42,865 nucleotides of DNA from an uncultured Pelagibacteraceae bacterium (lineage in GTDB: Bacteria > Pseudomonadota > Alphaproteobacteria > Pelagibacterales > Pelagibacteraceae), in contig CACKHK010000009.1 in assembly GCA_902599955.1 (NCBI GenBank), positions 1 to 42,865 on the forward strand. The letters run 5' to 3'. The notes below the pieces were generated by a model that saw only the letters and a program-made list of their open reading frames with translations, made no database searches and was not told where the DNA came from. This document shows positions 24,275 to 31,874 of the stretch, one piece after another. Positions within the stretch are counted from its first letter, which is position 1; each line of letters begins with the position of its first letter. The translations under genes were made by a program, and so were the position numbers.

Positions 24275-24471
24275 AACAATAAATCATTAACAGAATAGAT
24301 TATTAATCCTAAAATAATTACAAAAAATATTATAAAAGCTAGTTGCTCACTTACTTTTTTTGTGACTTTAGTTTCTCCTTTTTTGAATTTTCTGATTTGG
24401 AAAATGCCAAACCTCATTACTGCCAACCCCCCTAAAACAAGTGCTACAGCAATAATAAATCCACTTAGCAT
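24271..24471 (-). CDS. Small two-helix membrane protein
   Basis: A 66-residue protein with hydrophobic segments at about 4-26 and 45-64, separated by a very basic loop (RKFKKGETKVTKK). I do not recognise a named family. It lies 1 base after the FMN-binding-protein gene on the same strand, so it is likely co-expressed. The basic loop would face the cytoplasm by the positive-inside rule. Confidence 0.65.
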   Translation of the reverse strand: MLSGFIIAVALVLGGLAVMRFGIFQIRKFKKGETKVTKKVSEQLAFIIFFVIILGLIIYSVNDLLF

Positions 24472-24472
24472 T

Positions 24473-25078
24473 TTATGGGATTAGCCAGTTTTGTTTGTTA
24501 TTTGAAATATCAAATCTTGCTCTTCTATGACCTTTTGCTGCAAGATAAAGCCACTCAATACTTTCAATATTACATTGAATTACAGTAAAGTTTTTATAAC
24601 CTTCCTCACTTTGCTCCATAGTAAAGCCTGATTTTTCAATGTCTTCACTTAAACCTGAGCCTGGTTCATCTATTTCTGTGCCTGGTCCATTATTTACTAA
24701 ATAACATTTTCGACTCACGTGTGCAGTTTTTGACCATGATTGCTCAGTTATTTCATTTTCATGATTGACTATGCAATTGACTTTAACTCGAAGCTGAATT
24801 TTTTCTTCTTTATCATAAAATATTAGTGCAGCATTTTTATTTTTTCTTAATTTTGGAATTTTGTCTGATCTAATGTCGCTATGGAATTGGAGTATATTAT
24901 TAGATTGGTCTGATTTTCTAAGAACAACAATTCTTCCATCAAAGTCTGACTGATCACCACAAACAAAAACTGGAATTCTAAATGGTGACGATCTATTCGT
25001 TACAGCATCATCAAGCATTAACCAAATTTTTTTTTTTATTTCGGAGAAGTCCTCATAGTATGGGACAGTATTTGTCAT
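24473..25078 (-). CDS. FMN-binding pyridoxamine 5'-phosphate oxidase-like protein (Alr4036 type)
   Basis: A 201-residue split-barrel flavin-binding protein. The core RIVVLRKSDQSNNILQFHSDIRSDKIPKLRKN (about 50-82) is the FMN phosphate-binding part, and EWLYLAAKGHRRARF near the C-terminus (about 175-190) is typical of the Alr4036 branch. True PNP oxidase has a different C-terminal RxH motif for the pyridoxal ring, so it should not be called pdxH. The role is unknown. It sits 4 bases downstream of the dehydrogenase gene in a minus-strand trio. Confidence 0.82.
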   Translation of the reverse strand: MTNTVPYYEDFSEIKKKIWLMLDDAVTNRSSPFRIPVFVCGDQSDFDGRIVVLRKSDQSNNILQFHSDIRSDKIPKLRKNKNAALIFYDKEEKIQLRVKVNCIVNHENEITEQSWSKTAHVSRKCYLVNNGPGTEIDEPGSGLSEDIEKSGFTMEQSEEGYKNFTVIQCNIESIEWLYLAAKGHRRARFDISNNKQNWLIP

Positions 25079-25082
25079 TAGT

Positions 25083-25958
25083 TTATTTCTTTTTTTTAAG
25101 CCTAGCGATCAGACTAGAACTATCCCAACGATTTCCACCCATTTTTTGAACATCAGCATAATACTCATCAACTATTTCAGTAATTGGAACAGGTGAACCA
25201 TTTCTTTTTGCTTCTTCAATGACAATTTTTAAATCTTTTCTCATCCAATCAACTGCAAAACCATAATCAAATTTATCCTCAACCATAGTTTTATATCTAT
25301 TTTCCATTTGCCAAGATTGTGCAGCACCTTTTGATATAGTTTCCATTACTTTATCAATATCTAATCCAGCATTTATTCCAAAGTTAATAGCTTCTGATAA
25401 ACCTTGAACAACTCCTGCAATACACATTTGATTCATCATTTTCGTAAGTTGACCACTTCCTGATGGACCAATTAATTTTACTTTTTTACTATAGCAATCA
25501 ATTACTGGCTCTGCTTTTTTGAAAATCTCTTCATCGCCCCCAACCATAACAGTAAGAATTCCACCTTCAGCACCTGATTGTCCTCCAGAAATTGGTGCAT
25601 CTAAAAATGCAAATCCTTTTTCTTTCGCTTTATTATAAAGTTCTCTTGATACTTCTGCAGATACAGTTGAATTATCTACGTAGATTGAACCTTCTTTAGC
25701 GCTATGAAATAATCCGTTTTCACCTAAAGTAACTTGTTTCAAATCTTCATCGTTACCCACGCAAGTAAAAATAAAATCAGCACCTTCTGCAGCTTCTTTT
25801 GGGGTTGAAGCCATTTTGCCTTTATATTCAGCAACCCATTTTTCAGCTTTAGTAGCTGTTCTATTAAAAACAGTTACATTGTGCCCAGCTTTTGATATAT
25901 AACCAGCCATCGGATAACCCATTACCCCGAGACCTATGAAAGCAACATTACAAGTCAT
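25083..25958 (-). CDS. 3-hydroxyisobutyrate dehydrogenase-family NAD(P)-dependent oxidoreductase
   Basis: A 291-residue beta-hydroxyacid dehydrogenase. The Rossmann loop GLGVMGYPMAG (9-19) starts the coenzyme domain, DAPISGGQSGAEGGILTVMVGG (about 117-138) is the substrate-binding signature, and GSGQLTKMMNQ near 165-175 carries the catalytic lysine. The family covers 3-hydroxyisobutyrate, tartronate semialdehyde and succinic semialdehyde reductases, and the sequence alone does not separate them with confidence. It is divergent from an MFS transporter 11 bases away, which may carry its substrate. Confidence 0.9.
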   Translation of the reverse strand: MTCNVAFIGLGVMGYPMAGYISKAGHNVTVFNRTATKAEKWVAEYKGKMASTPKEAAEGADFIFTCVGNDEDLKQVTLGENGLFHSAKEGSIYVDNSTVSAEVSRELYNKAKEKGFAFLDAPISGGQSGAEGGILTVMVGGDEEIFKKAEPVIDCYSKKVKLIGPSGSGQLTKMMNQMCIAGVVQGLSEAINFGINAGLDIDKVMETISKGAAQSWQMENRYKTMVEDKFDYGFAVDWMRKDLKIVIEEAKRNGSPVPITEIVDEYYADVQKMGGNRWDSSSLIARLKKKK

Positions 25959-25969
25959 AAATTATTTAT

Positions 25970-27178
25970 ATGTTTAAAAATTTAAGTTTAAAAGTAATTA
26001 TTTTTGGATTTACTTTTACATTTTTTTCATGTTTTGGACAGAGTTTTTTTATAGGTTTATTTAATTCAAGCATAAGAGAAACACTTTCTATTACACATGG
26101 ACAATTTGGCACGATTTATGCATCAGCTACTTTATTTAGTAGCTTGCTTCTAATATGGATTGGAAAAAAAATTGATGACGTAAATGTACTTAAATTTGCA
26201 ATTTTTGTTATTTTACTTCTATCTTTTTCTTCTTTTTTCTTTTCCAAAACATCGTCTGTAGCGTTTTTGTTTGTAGCAATTTTTTTAATGAGGTTTTCTG
26301 GACAAGGATTAATGTCTCATACAGCTTCAACTACCATTTCAAGATATTTTACAAAATCGAGAGGAAAAGCATTAAGCATTATTTGGTTTGGTTTATCTTC
26401 TGCAGAGTTCATAATGCCCGTATTAATTGTTTATCTTTTAACTCTAATAGTTTGGCAGGATTTATGGGTAATCTTTTCTTTAATAGTTTTAATTTGCTTA
26501 CCGTTGGCATCTTATATTTTAGTTAAAGATGTCAAATTAGATACTAGAGAAGGCAGTCAAAAAAAAATTTTAAAAGAAGAAAATATAAAAAACTGGAAAA
26601 GAATAGAGGTTCTTGGCGATTATAGATTTTACATTGTCTCATTAAATATGTTAGCAATGCCCTGGATAGCTACAGGAGTATTTGTCTATCAATCATTCGT
26701 CACTAATTCAAAAGGGTGGGGTGAATATACAATTGCGCAATCTTTTATGTCTTACTCAATTTTTTCTGTAATCACTTTAGTTGTTGCCGGTTATTTAATT
26801 GATAAGTTTACAAGTAGAAAATTACTAATTTATATGAATATTCCTTTATTTTTAGGAACTTTAGTCATCATATATTTTGATGCTCCGCAAACTGCTTTTT
26901 TATTTCTTGGATTGGTAGGAATATCAAACGGTCTAGCAAACTTATTAGGATCATCAACATGGGCAGAGATTTACGGTGTAAAATATATTGGATCTATAAA
27001 AGCTTTGACTACTGCTTTAATGGTATTTGCAACTGCTTTTGGTACTGCATTATTTGGCTTTTTTATAGATGCTGGATTTTCAATTGAAAAAATCGCATTT
27101 ATTGCAGCAATTGCTATTGCGTGCTCTATAGCCTTGCTTTTCACCATTAGAAAAAAATTAAACCCAGTTTATATCTAA
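25970..27178 (+). CDS. Major facilitator superfamily transporter
   Basis: A 402-residue inner-membrane protein with twelve hydrophobic segments split by a cytoplasmic loop (about 185-210, KDVKLDTREGSQKKILKEEN). An A-motif-like WIGKKIDDVNVLKF lies between segments 2 and 3 and GYLIDKFTSRKLLIY in the second half. FSGQGLMSHTASTTISRYF near 110-128 recalls oxalate/formate- or monocarboxylate-type MFS members. It lies 11 bases from the divergent hydroxyacid dehydrogenase and 42 bases before rpoZ. Substrate unproven; an organic acid is a reasonable guess. Confidence 0.9.
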   Translation: MFKNLSLKVIIFGFTFTFFSCFGQSFFIGLFNSSIRETLSITHGQFGTIYASATLFSSLLLIWIGKKIDDVNVLKFAIFVILLLSFSSFFFSKTSSVAFLFVAIFLMRFSGQGLMSHTASTTISRYFTKSRGKALSIIWFGLSSAEFIMPVLIVYLLTLIVWQDLWVIFSLIVLICLPLASYILVKDVKLDTREGSQKKILKEENIKNWKRIEVLGDYRFYIVSLNMLAMPWIATGVFVYQSFVTNSKGWGEYTIAQSFMSYSIFSVITLVVAGYLIDKFTSRKLLIYMNIPLFLGTLVIIYFDAPQTAFLFLGLVGISNGLANLLGSSTWAEIYGVKYIGSIKALTTALMVFATAFGTALFGFFIDAGFSIEKIAFIAAIAIACSIALLFTIRKKLNPVYI

Positions 27179-27184
27179 TACTGC

Positions 27185-27213
27185 TTGATTTTTTCACAAT
27201 CGAAGTGTATTTA
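27185..27213 (+). promoter_or_regulatory. Candidate rpoZ promoter
   Basis: TTGATT (27185-27190), a 17-base spacer, and TATTTA (27208-27213) lie in the 42-base gap before rpoZ. The ATG is 7 bases beyond the -10 box, so transcription would start at or next to the start codon. No Shine-Dalgarno site is visible. Confidence 0.5.
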
Positions 27214-27220
27214 ACCGTTC

Positions 27221-27739
27221 ATGGCAAGAGTTACAGTAGAAGATTGTATAGATAAAGTAGATAGTCCTTATGAATTAGTTCTGGTTGCAAAAGAGAGAGC
27301 AACGCAACTTAATTCAGGATTAGAACCTACTTTAGATAGAGATAATGACAAAAACACTGTCATAGCATTAAGAGAAATTGCCGAAGAAACAATCAAAGTT
27401 CCTGATTTGACAGATGCTGCAGTTTATAAGTTAAGAAAACATGTTGAGCAAATTGATGATACTTCAGAGGACGAAGATGACATTGGCGATGATTTTGAAA
27501 ATCTTTACAAAGGTGAAATTTCAAAAAGTGGTGTACCAATTCTTCCATCTAAGAGAGCTAGAAAAATTCCAGAAAAAATTCAAGTTTCTAAAGACGATTT
27601 AGCTGAGTTACAAAATACAGCTGAACAACCTTCATCTGAACCTGTTGAGGACATACAAGAAGAAGAGACTGATGTATCATTGGACGAAATGAAAGATCAA
27701 GAGGAGACTGTGTCCGAAGAAACTGAAAACCAAGAATAA
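27221..27739 (+). CDS. rpoZ: RNA polymerase omega subunit with long acidic tail
   Basis: The omega subunit helps assemble RNA polymerase by holding the beta-prime subunit. The N-terminal core is canonical: [33 protein letters not shown] in segments (residues 1-32), then [14 protein letters not shown] (42-55). After residue 75 the chain becomes very acidic: [11 protein letters not shown] near 86-96, and Glu/Asp-rich segments from about 125 to the end. At 172 residues it is clearly longer than the usual 70-135. The tail looks disordered. It ends one base from the convergent CoA-transferase. Confidence 0.93.
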   Translation: MARVTVEDCIDKVDSPYELVLVAKERATQLNSGLEPTLDRDNDKNTVIALREIAEETIKVPDLTDAAVYKLRKHVEQIDDTSEDEDDIGDDFENLYKGEISKSGVPILPSKRARKIPEKIQVSKDDLAELQNTAEQPSSEPVEDIQEEETDVSLDEMKDQEETVSEETENQE

Positions 27740-27740
27740 A

Positions 27741-28883
27741 TTAACTAAATTCCTTTATTATCTTTTCCCTGTGCTCATCTAAATCAGGAATATTTCCCCT
27801 AGTATTTTCATCTTTATAGGTAGACATTTTGATAGGGTTACCTGCAGATTTAAATTCACCAATAATTTTATGGTATGATTTTACAATCATATTTCTTTCT
27901 TGAACTTGGGGATTTTCTACAGCTTGTTTTATATTAAAAATTGGCCCACATGGAATTTTCAATTCTTCCATTTCTTTAACCCATTCATCTGTAGATTTGG
28001 AGCTCAATTGTTTTTCAAAAATTTCTTTTAAATGATCCATGTTTTCACATCTTAGTGAATTAGAATTAAATCTTTCATCATTTGCAGTTTCAGGAATTTT
28101 TAATACATCACAAAGTTTTGTAAAAAGTTTATCATTTCCTGCGGCAATAATTATATAACTATCTTTCGTTTTAAAAGCTTCAAAGGGTGCAATAGATGGA
28201 TGTCTGGAACCCATTGGTCCTGGAATTTCATTTTTGGAAAGATATCTTGCAATTGCATTTTCTAAAATTGCTATTTGGCAATCTAACATAGACACATCTA
28301 TAAAAGCTCCTTTTCCAGTTTTTTGTCTATCGTATAAAGCTGCATTAATTCCAATTGCTGTAAACAGCCCTGCTGTGATATCACCAATAGAAGTTCCAAC
28401 TCTTGTTGGCTCAGAATTTGGATGACCAGTTACACTCATCAAGCCCCCCATTCCTTGAACGACCATGTCATAAGCAGGTAATTCTTTTAAGGGCCCAGTT
28501 TGACCAAACCCTGATGCAGATGCATAAATTAATTTAGGATATTTTTTGCTCACATCCTTCCAACCAAAACCCCACTTTTCTAATGTGCCAGGCTTAAAGT
28601 TTTCTACTAAAATATCTGCTTTTGATAATATTTTATCAAATATTTTTTTATCTTCATCGTTCTTCAAATTCAAAGCTATACTTTCTTTTCCTCTGTTTAA
28701 GGACATAAAGTATGCAGAATAATCTTTAACAAAAGGGCCAAATTTTCGAGAGTCATCGCCTGTTTCAGGTGCTTCAATTTTTATAACTCTTGCACCTAAA
28801 TCTGAAAGTATCATAGTGCAATAGGGTCCTACCAAAACCCTTGTTAAATCAACAACTAATAAATTTTTTAGTGGCCCATCCAT
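27741..28883 (-). CDS. Class III (CaiB/BaiF family) CoA-transferase
   Basis: A 380-residue family III CoA-transferase, which moves CoA between carboxylic acids. The opening VVDLTRVLVGPYCTMILSDLGARVIKIEAP (in segments, residues 10-39), RGKESIALNL (64-73) and the catalytic Asp139 in PAYDMVVQGMGG are intact, and the length is normal. It is divergent from a TRAP transporter across 88 bases that contain the transporter promoter. With malonyl-CoA decarboxylase at the far end of that operon, a malonate:acetyl-CoA or succinyl-CoA transferase role is plausible. Other acids cannot be excluded from the sequence. Confidence 0.92.
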   Translation of the reverse strand: MDGPLKNLLVVDLTRVLVGPYCTMILSDLGARVIKIEAPETGDDSRKFGPFVKDYSAYFMSLNRGKESIALNLKNDEDKKIFDKILSKADILVENFKPGTLEKWGFGWKDVSKKYPKLIYASASGFGQTGPLKELPAYDMVVQGMGGLMSVTGHPNSEPTRVGTSIGDITAGLFTAIGINAALYDRQKTGKGAFIDVSMLDCQIAILENAIARYLSKNEIPGPMGSRHPSIAPFEAFKTKDSYIIIAAGNDKLFTKLCDVLKIPETANDERFNSNSLRCENMDHLKEIFEKQLSSKSTDEWVKEMEELKIPCGPIFNIKQAVENPQVQERNMIVKSYHKIIGEFKSAGNPIKMSTYKDENTRGNIPDLDEHREKIIKEFS

Positions 28884-28909
28884 AATAAAATATACGACAT
28901 TTCCTTATA

Positions 28910-28938
28910 TTGACTCTTACCCTTAAGTTCAATTTAAT
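28910..28938 (+). promoter_or_regulatory. Promoter of the second TRAP operon
   Basis: TTGACT (28910-28915), a 17-base spacer and TTTAAT (28933-28938) form a good sigma-70 promoter. Its boxes and spacing nearly match the tctC promoter. A strong GAGGGG Shine-Dalgarno site (28961-28966) lies 5 bases before the dctP ATG. Confidence 0.7.
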
Positions 28939-28971
28939 ATCATTATTAAATTAATTTAAAGAGGGGAAAAC

Positions 28972-29982
28972 ATGTTAAAAAAAATAAGTTTTTATTTCAC
29001 AACATTATTTTTAGCTTTCTCATTAATTGGATCGGCGTATGCAGTGACACTAAAAGCAAGTCACCAATGGCCTGGAACACCTAGAGCAGACGGTTCTTAT
29101 GATCCAAGACATGAAATGGTTCAAATAATTGCAGATGAAGTTAAAAAAGCAGGAGTAGATTTAGATATTAGAATTTATCCAGCAAAATCTTTATATAAAC
29201 CTAAAGAGCAGTGGAAACCAATGACAACTGGTCAGTTAGATATTTCAGCATTTCCACTAGCGTATGCATCTAAATTCCATCCAGAATTTGATGCAACTTT
29301 AATGCCAGGAACAGTTAAAAATCATGACCACGCATTAAGATTTAATAAAGGTCCAATGATGACTGAAATTAAAAGAATTATAAATGATGCTGGTGTTGTT
29401 GTTCTATCTGATGCTTGGCTTGGTGGTGGTTTTGCATCTAAGTCAAAATGTATTAAAAATCCGTCAGATGCTAAAGGTCAAGTAATGAGAGCAGCTGGTA
29501 AAGCTTTTAACCAAATGTTAGAGGCAGCTGGTGCTGGTATTCAAAGTATGCCTTCATCAGAAATTTATACTGGATTACAAACTGGAGTATTAACAGGTGC
29601 AAACACTAGTTCAGGAAGTTTTGTAAGTTACAAAATTTATGAACAAGTAACATGTGCAACACCTCCAGGAAAATTTGGATTGTGGTTTATGTATGAGCCG
29701 ATTTTGATGTCAAAAATGAGCTTTGATAAATTAAATTCAAAACAACAAGATGCTTTAATGAAAGCTGGTAAAGTTGCTGAAAAATATATGACTGCGCAAG
29801 TTGAAAATTTAGATAAAAAATTTGAAGACGCTTATAAAGCAGCAGGAGTAAAATTAGTATATATGGATGCAAACGACCATGCGGCTTGGGTTGAGATTGC
29901 TAAACAATCTTCTCATAAAGCATTTGCTGAAAAAGTTCCAGGTGGCGATAAGCTGATGGAAATGGCTTTAGCAGTTAAATAA
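28972..29982 (+). CDS. dctP: TRAP transporter solute-binding protein (DctP), probable malonate operon
   Basis: A 336-residue periplasmic receptor with a signal peptide (residues 1-24, cleavage after SAYA). The mature chain opens LKASHQWPGTPR (26-37), then HEMVQIIADEVKKAGVDLDIRIYPA, and has GQVMRAAG near 170-177 with the carboxylate-binding arginine of the family. It differs clearly from the DctP at 2262-3278, so the ligand is different. It has the strongest Shine-Dalgarno site in the operon and a terminator directly behind it, as expected for a highly expressed receptor. The link to malonate comes from the neighbouring genes and is inference. Confidence 0.95.
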   Translation: MLKKISFYFTTLFLAFSLIGSAYAVTLKASHQWPGTPRADGSYDPRHEMVQIIADEVKKAGVDLDIRIYPAKSLYKPKEQWKPMTTGQLDISAFPLAYASKFHPEFDATLMPGTVKNHDHALRFNKGPMMTEIKRIINDAGVVVLSDAWLGGGFASKSKCIKNPSDAKGQVMRAAGKAFNQMLEAAGAGIQSMPSSEIYTGLQTGVLTGANTSSGSFVSYKIYEQVTCATPPGKFGLWFMYEPILMSKMSFDKLNSKQQDALMKAGKVAEKYMTAQVENLDKKFEDAYKAAGVKLVYMDANDHAAWVEIAKQSSHKAFAEKVPGGDKLMEMALAVK

Positions 29983-29998
29983 AAAGATATATAAAGAA

Positions 29999-30033
29999 CC
30001 CCTATTTAAAAATATTAAATAGGGGTTTTTTTT
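29999..30033 (+). terminator. Strong intrinsic terminator between dctP and dctQ
   Basis: CCCCTATTTAA (29999-30009), loop AAATA, TTAAATAGGGG (30015-30025), then eight T (30026-30033). It has a perfect 11-bp stem and T-run, and the dctQ ATG begins at the very next base (30034). It should end most transcripts after dctP and let a fraction read into dctQM. Confidence 0.9.
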
Positions 30034-30528
30034 ATGAAGCAAAAATATTTAAAATTCTGTAATTATAGTTCACAAGCGTGTGGTGCTTTTGCTGTTTTAG
30101 CCCTGCTCCTGTCAATCTTGGTTATTGTTGAATTAGTTTTTGAAAGATATTTCTTTCAAAGAGCGATTACATGGCAAACAGAGTTAGTAACGATGCTTTT
30201 AGTTGCTTCAACTTTTATAGGAAGTGCTTATGTTTTAAGCGAAAAAGCACATGTTAGCATGGAATGGATTTATGACTTTTTATCAAAGAAAAACATTCTT
30301 AGACTTAAAATTTTCACATCACTAATAAGTTTATTATTTTTTTTAATCTTATTTTATTTTGGATATTTAATGGTTGAGGAGGCGTTTACAAAAAACTATT
30401 CAACAGGAACTGTTTGGGATCCTCCTTTATGGATACCTTATTCTTCAATGATGATTGGGGCAGCCTTAATGATCCTTCAATATATTGCTGAAATAATTAA
30501 ACTTATCGACGAGGAAGGTGGTTACTAA
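30034..30528 (+). CDS. dctQ: TRAP transporter small permease subunit (DctQ)
   Basis: A 164-residue protein with four hydrophobic segments, and the ERYFFQRAITWQTELVTMLLV region (about 36-56) typical of DctQ. The ATG at 30034 comes straight after the T-run of a terminator, so there is no room for a Shine-Dalgarno site. Initiation must use readthrough RNA or internal coupling. The stop overlaps the dctM start by one base (TAATG). Confidence 0.9.
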   Translation: MKQKYLKFCNYSSQACGAFAVLALLLSILVIVELVFERYFFQRAITWQTELVTMLLVASTFIGSAYVLSEKAHVSMEWIYDFLSKKNILRLKIFTSLISLLFFLILFYFGYLMVEEAFTKNYSTGTVWDPPLWIPYSSMMIGAALMILQYIAEIIKLIDEEGGY

Positions 30529-31859
30529 TGGATCCATTAATTATAGCAATAATTGTTGCGGTTTTCACTTTAGTAGTTTTATTTTCTGGAATACCAATTG
30601 CTTTTGGTTTGAGCTTTGTCTCTATAACATTGTTAGTTGCATTTGAAGGTTTTCAAATGTTAGATGTTTTTGCAGAAACATTTTATGCAGGACTAAACTC
30701 GTTTGTTTTGCTTTCAATTCCTATGTTTATTTTAATGGGTATGGCAGTTGCCAATTCACCAGCAGGAAAAGATTTATATACAGGCTTAGATAGATGGCTT
30801 TGGAGAGTACCAGGAGGATTAGTAATTTCTAACATAGGTGCTTGCTCAATATTTGCCGCCTTAAGTGGGTCAAGTCCTGCAACATGTGCAGCAATTGGAA
30901 CTATGGGAATACCTGAGATGAGAAAAAGAGGGTATTCTGATCAAATAGCAACAGGGACTATTGCGGCTGGCGGTACGCTAGGAGTTTTAATTCCCCCGAG
31001 CATTGTTTTAATTGTTTATGGTATTGCTACAGGAACATCAATTGGAAGATTATTCTTAAGTGGCTTGATACCTGGATTTATGTTAGCAGGTATGTTTGCT
31101 ATATGGGCTCTCATACATAGTTATTTTATTGATAAAGACTCAGCAAAAGCCTTAAAGAACAGAACGCCTCCAACTTTTAAAGAGAAAATTGAAGTATTGC
31201 CAAGAATTTTACCTTTCCTAGCAATTATAGCTGGTGTTCTTTATGTTTTGTATGGTGGAGTAGCTACACCTTCAGAAGCATCTGGCGTTGGAGCTTTTTT
31301 AGTTTTTGTATTAATCGCTGTAGTTTACAAAATTTATCAACCAAAAAAAATCTGGAATATTGTTAAAGTATCTATGAAAGAAAGTGTGATGATAATGTTT
31401 ATCATTGCTGCATCTTATCTATTTGCTTTCACATTATCACAGCTTTATGTAACTCAATCACTAGCACAAAGCATGGTAGAGCTAAGTTCAAATAAATGGG
31501 TTGTATTTATTTTAATAAATATTTTTCTTTTAATTGCAGGTTTCTTTTTACCACCAGTAGCAGTAATTGTGATGACTTCAGCGATATTACTGCCAGTTAT
31601 AACCACTCTGGGTTTTGACCCTTATTGGTTTGCGATTGTATTTACGATAAATATGGAAATTGGTCTTATTACGCCACCTGTTGGATTAAACCTTTATATA
31701 ATCAAAGGTATTACACCAGATGTTAGTCTATCGGAAATATTAAAGGGATCTATACCATTTATGATAATTATGGCTCTAGCTATATTAATTTTGTGTATTT
31801 TTCCTGAAATAGTGACTTGGCTGCCAGATAAAATAATGGGTAAAAGTTTAGGTTTTTAA
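30528..31859 (+). CDS. dctM: TRAP transporter large permease subunit (DctM)
   Basis: A 443-residue permease of standard length and about twelve hydrophobic segments. Family motifs are LSGSSPATCAAIGTMGIPEM (about 106-125), LGVLIPPSIVLIVYG (about 150-164), GVATPSEASGVGAF and EIGLITPPVGLNLYI (about 383-397). It works with DctQ and the periplasmic receptor using an ion gradient. It overlaps dctQ by one base and precedes malonyl-CoA decarboxylase by 15 bases, so transporter and enzyme are one unit. Confidence 0.95.
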   Translation: MDPLIIAIIVAVFTLVVLFSGIPIAFGLSFVSITLLVAFEGFQMLDVFAETFYAGLNSFVLLSIPMFILMGMAVANSPAGKDLYTGLDRWLWRVPGGLVISNIGACSIFAALSGSSPATCAAIGTMGIPEMRKRGYSDQIATGTIAAGGTLGVLIPPSIVLIVYGIATGTSIGRLFLSGLIPGFMLAGMFAIWALIHSYFIDKDSAKALKNRTPPTFKEKIEVLPRILPFLAIIAGVLYVLYGGVATPSEASGVGAFLVFVLIAVVYKIYQPKKIWNIVKVSMKESVMIMFIIAASYLFAFTLSQLYVTQSLAQSMVELSSNKWVVFILINIFLLIAGFFLPPVAVIVMTSAILLPVITTLGFDPYWFAIVFTINMEIGLITPPVGLNLYIIKGITPDVSLSEILKGSIPFMIIMALAILILCIFPEIVTWLPDKIMGKSLGF

Positions 31860-31874
31860 TATATAAAAAACACC

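Noticed and set aside
24473-25078. pdxH (true pyridoxamine phosphate oxidase)
   Set aside because: The FMN split-barrel core is present, but the C-terminal substrate motif is of the Alr4036 type.
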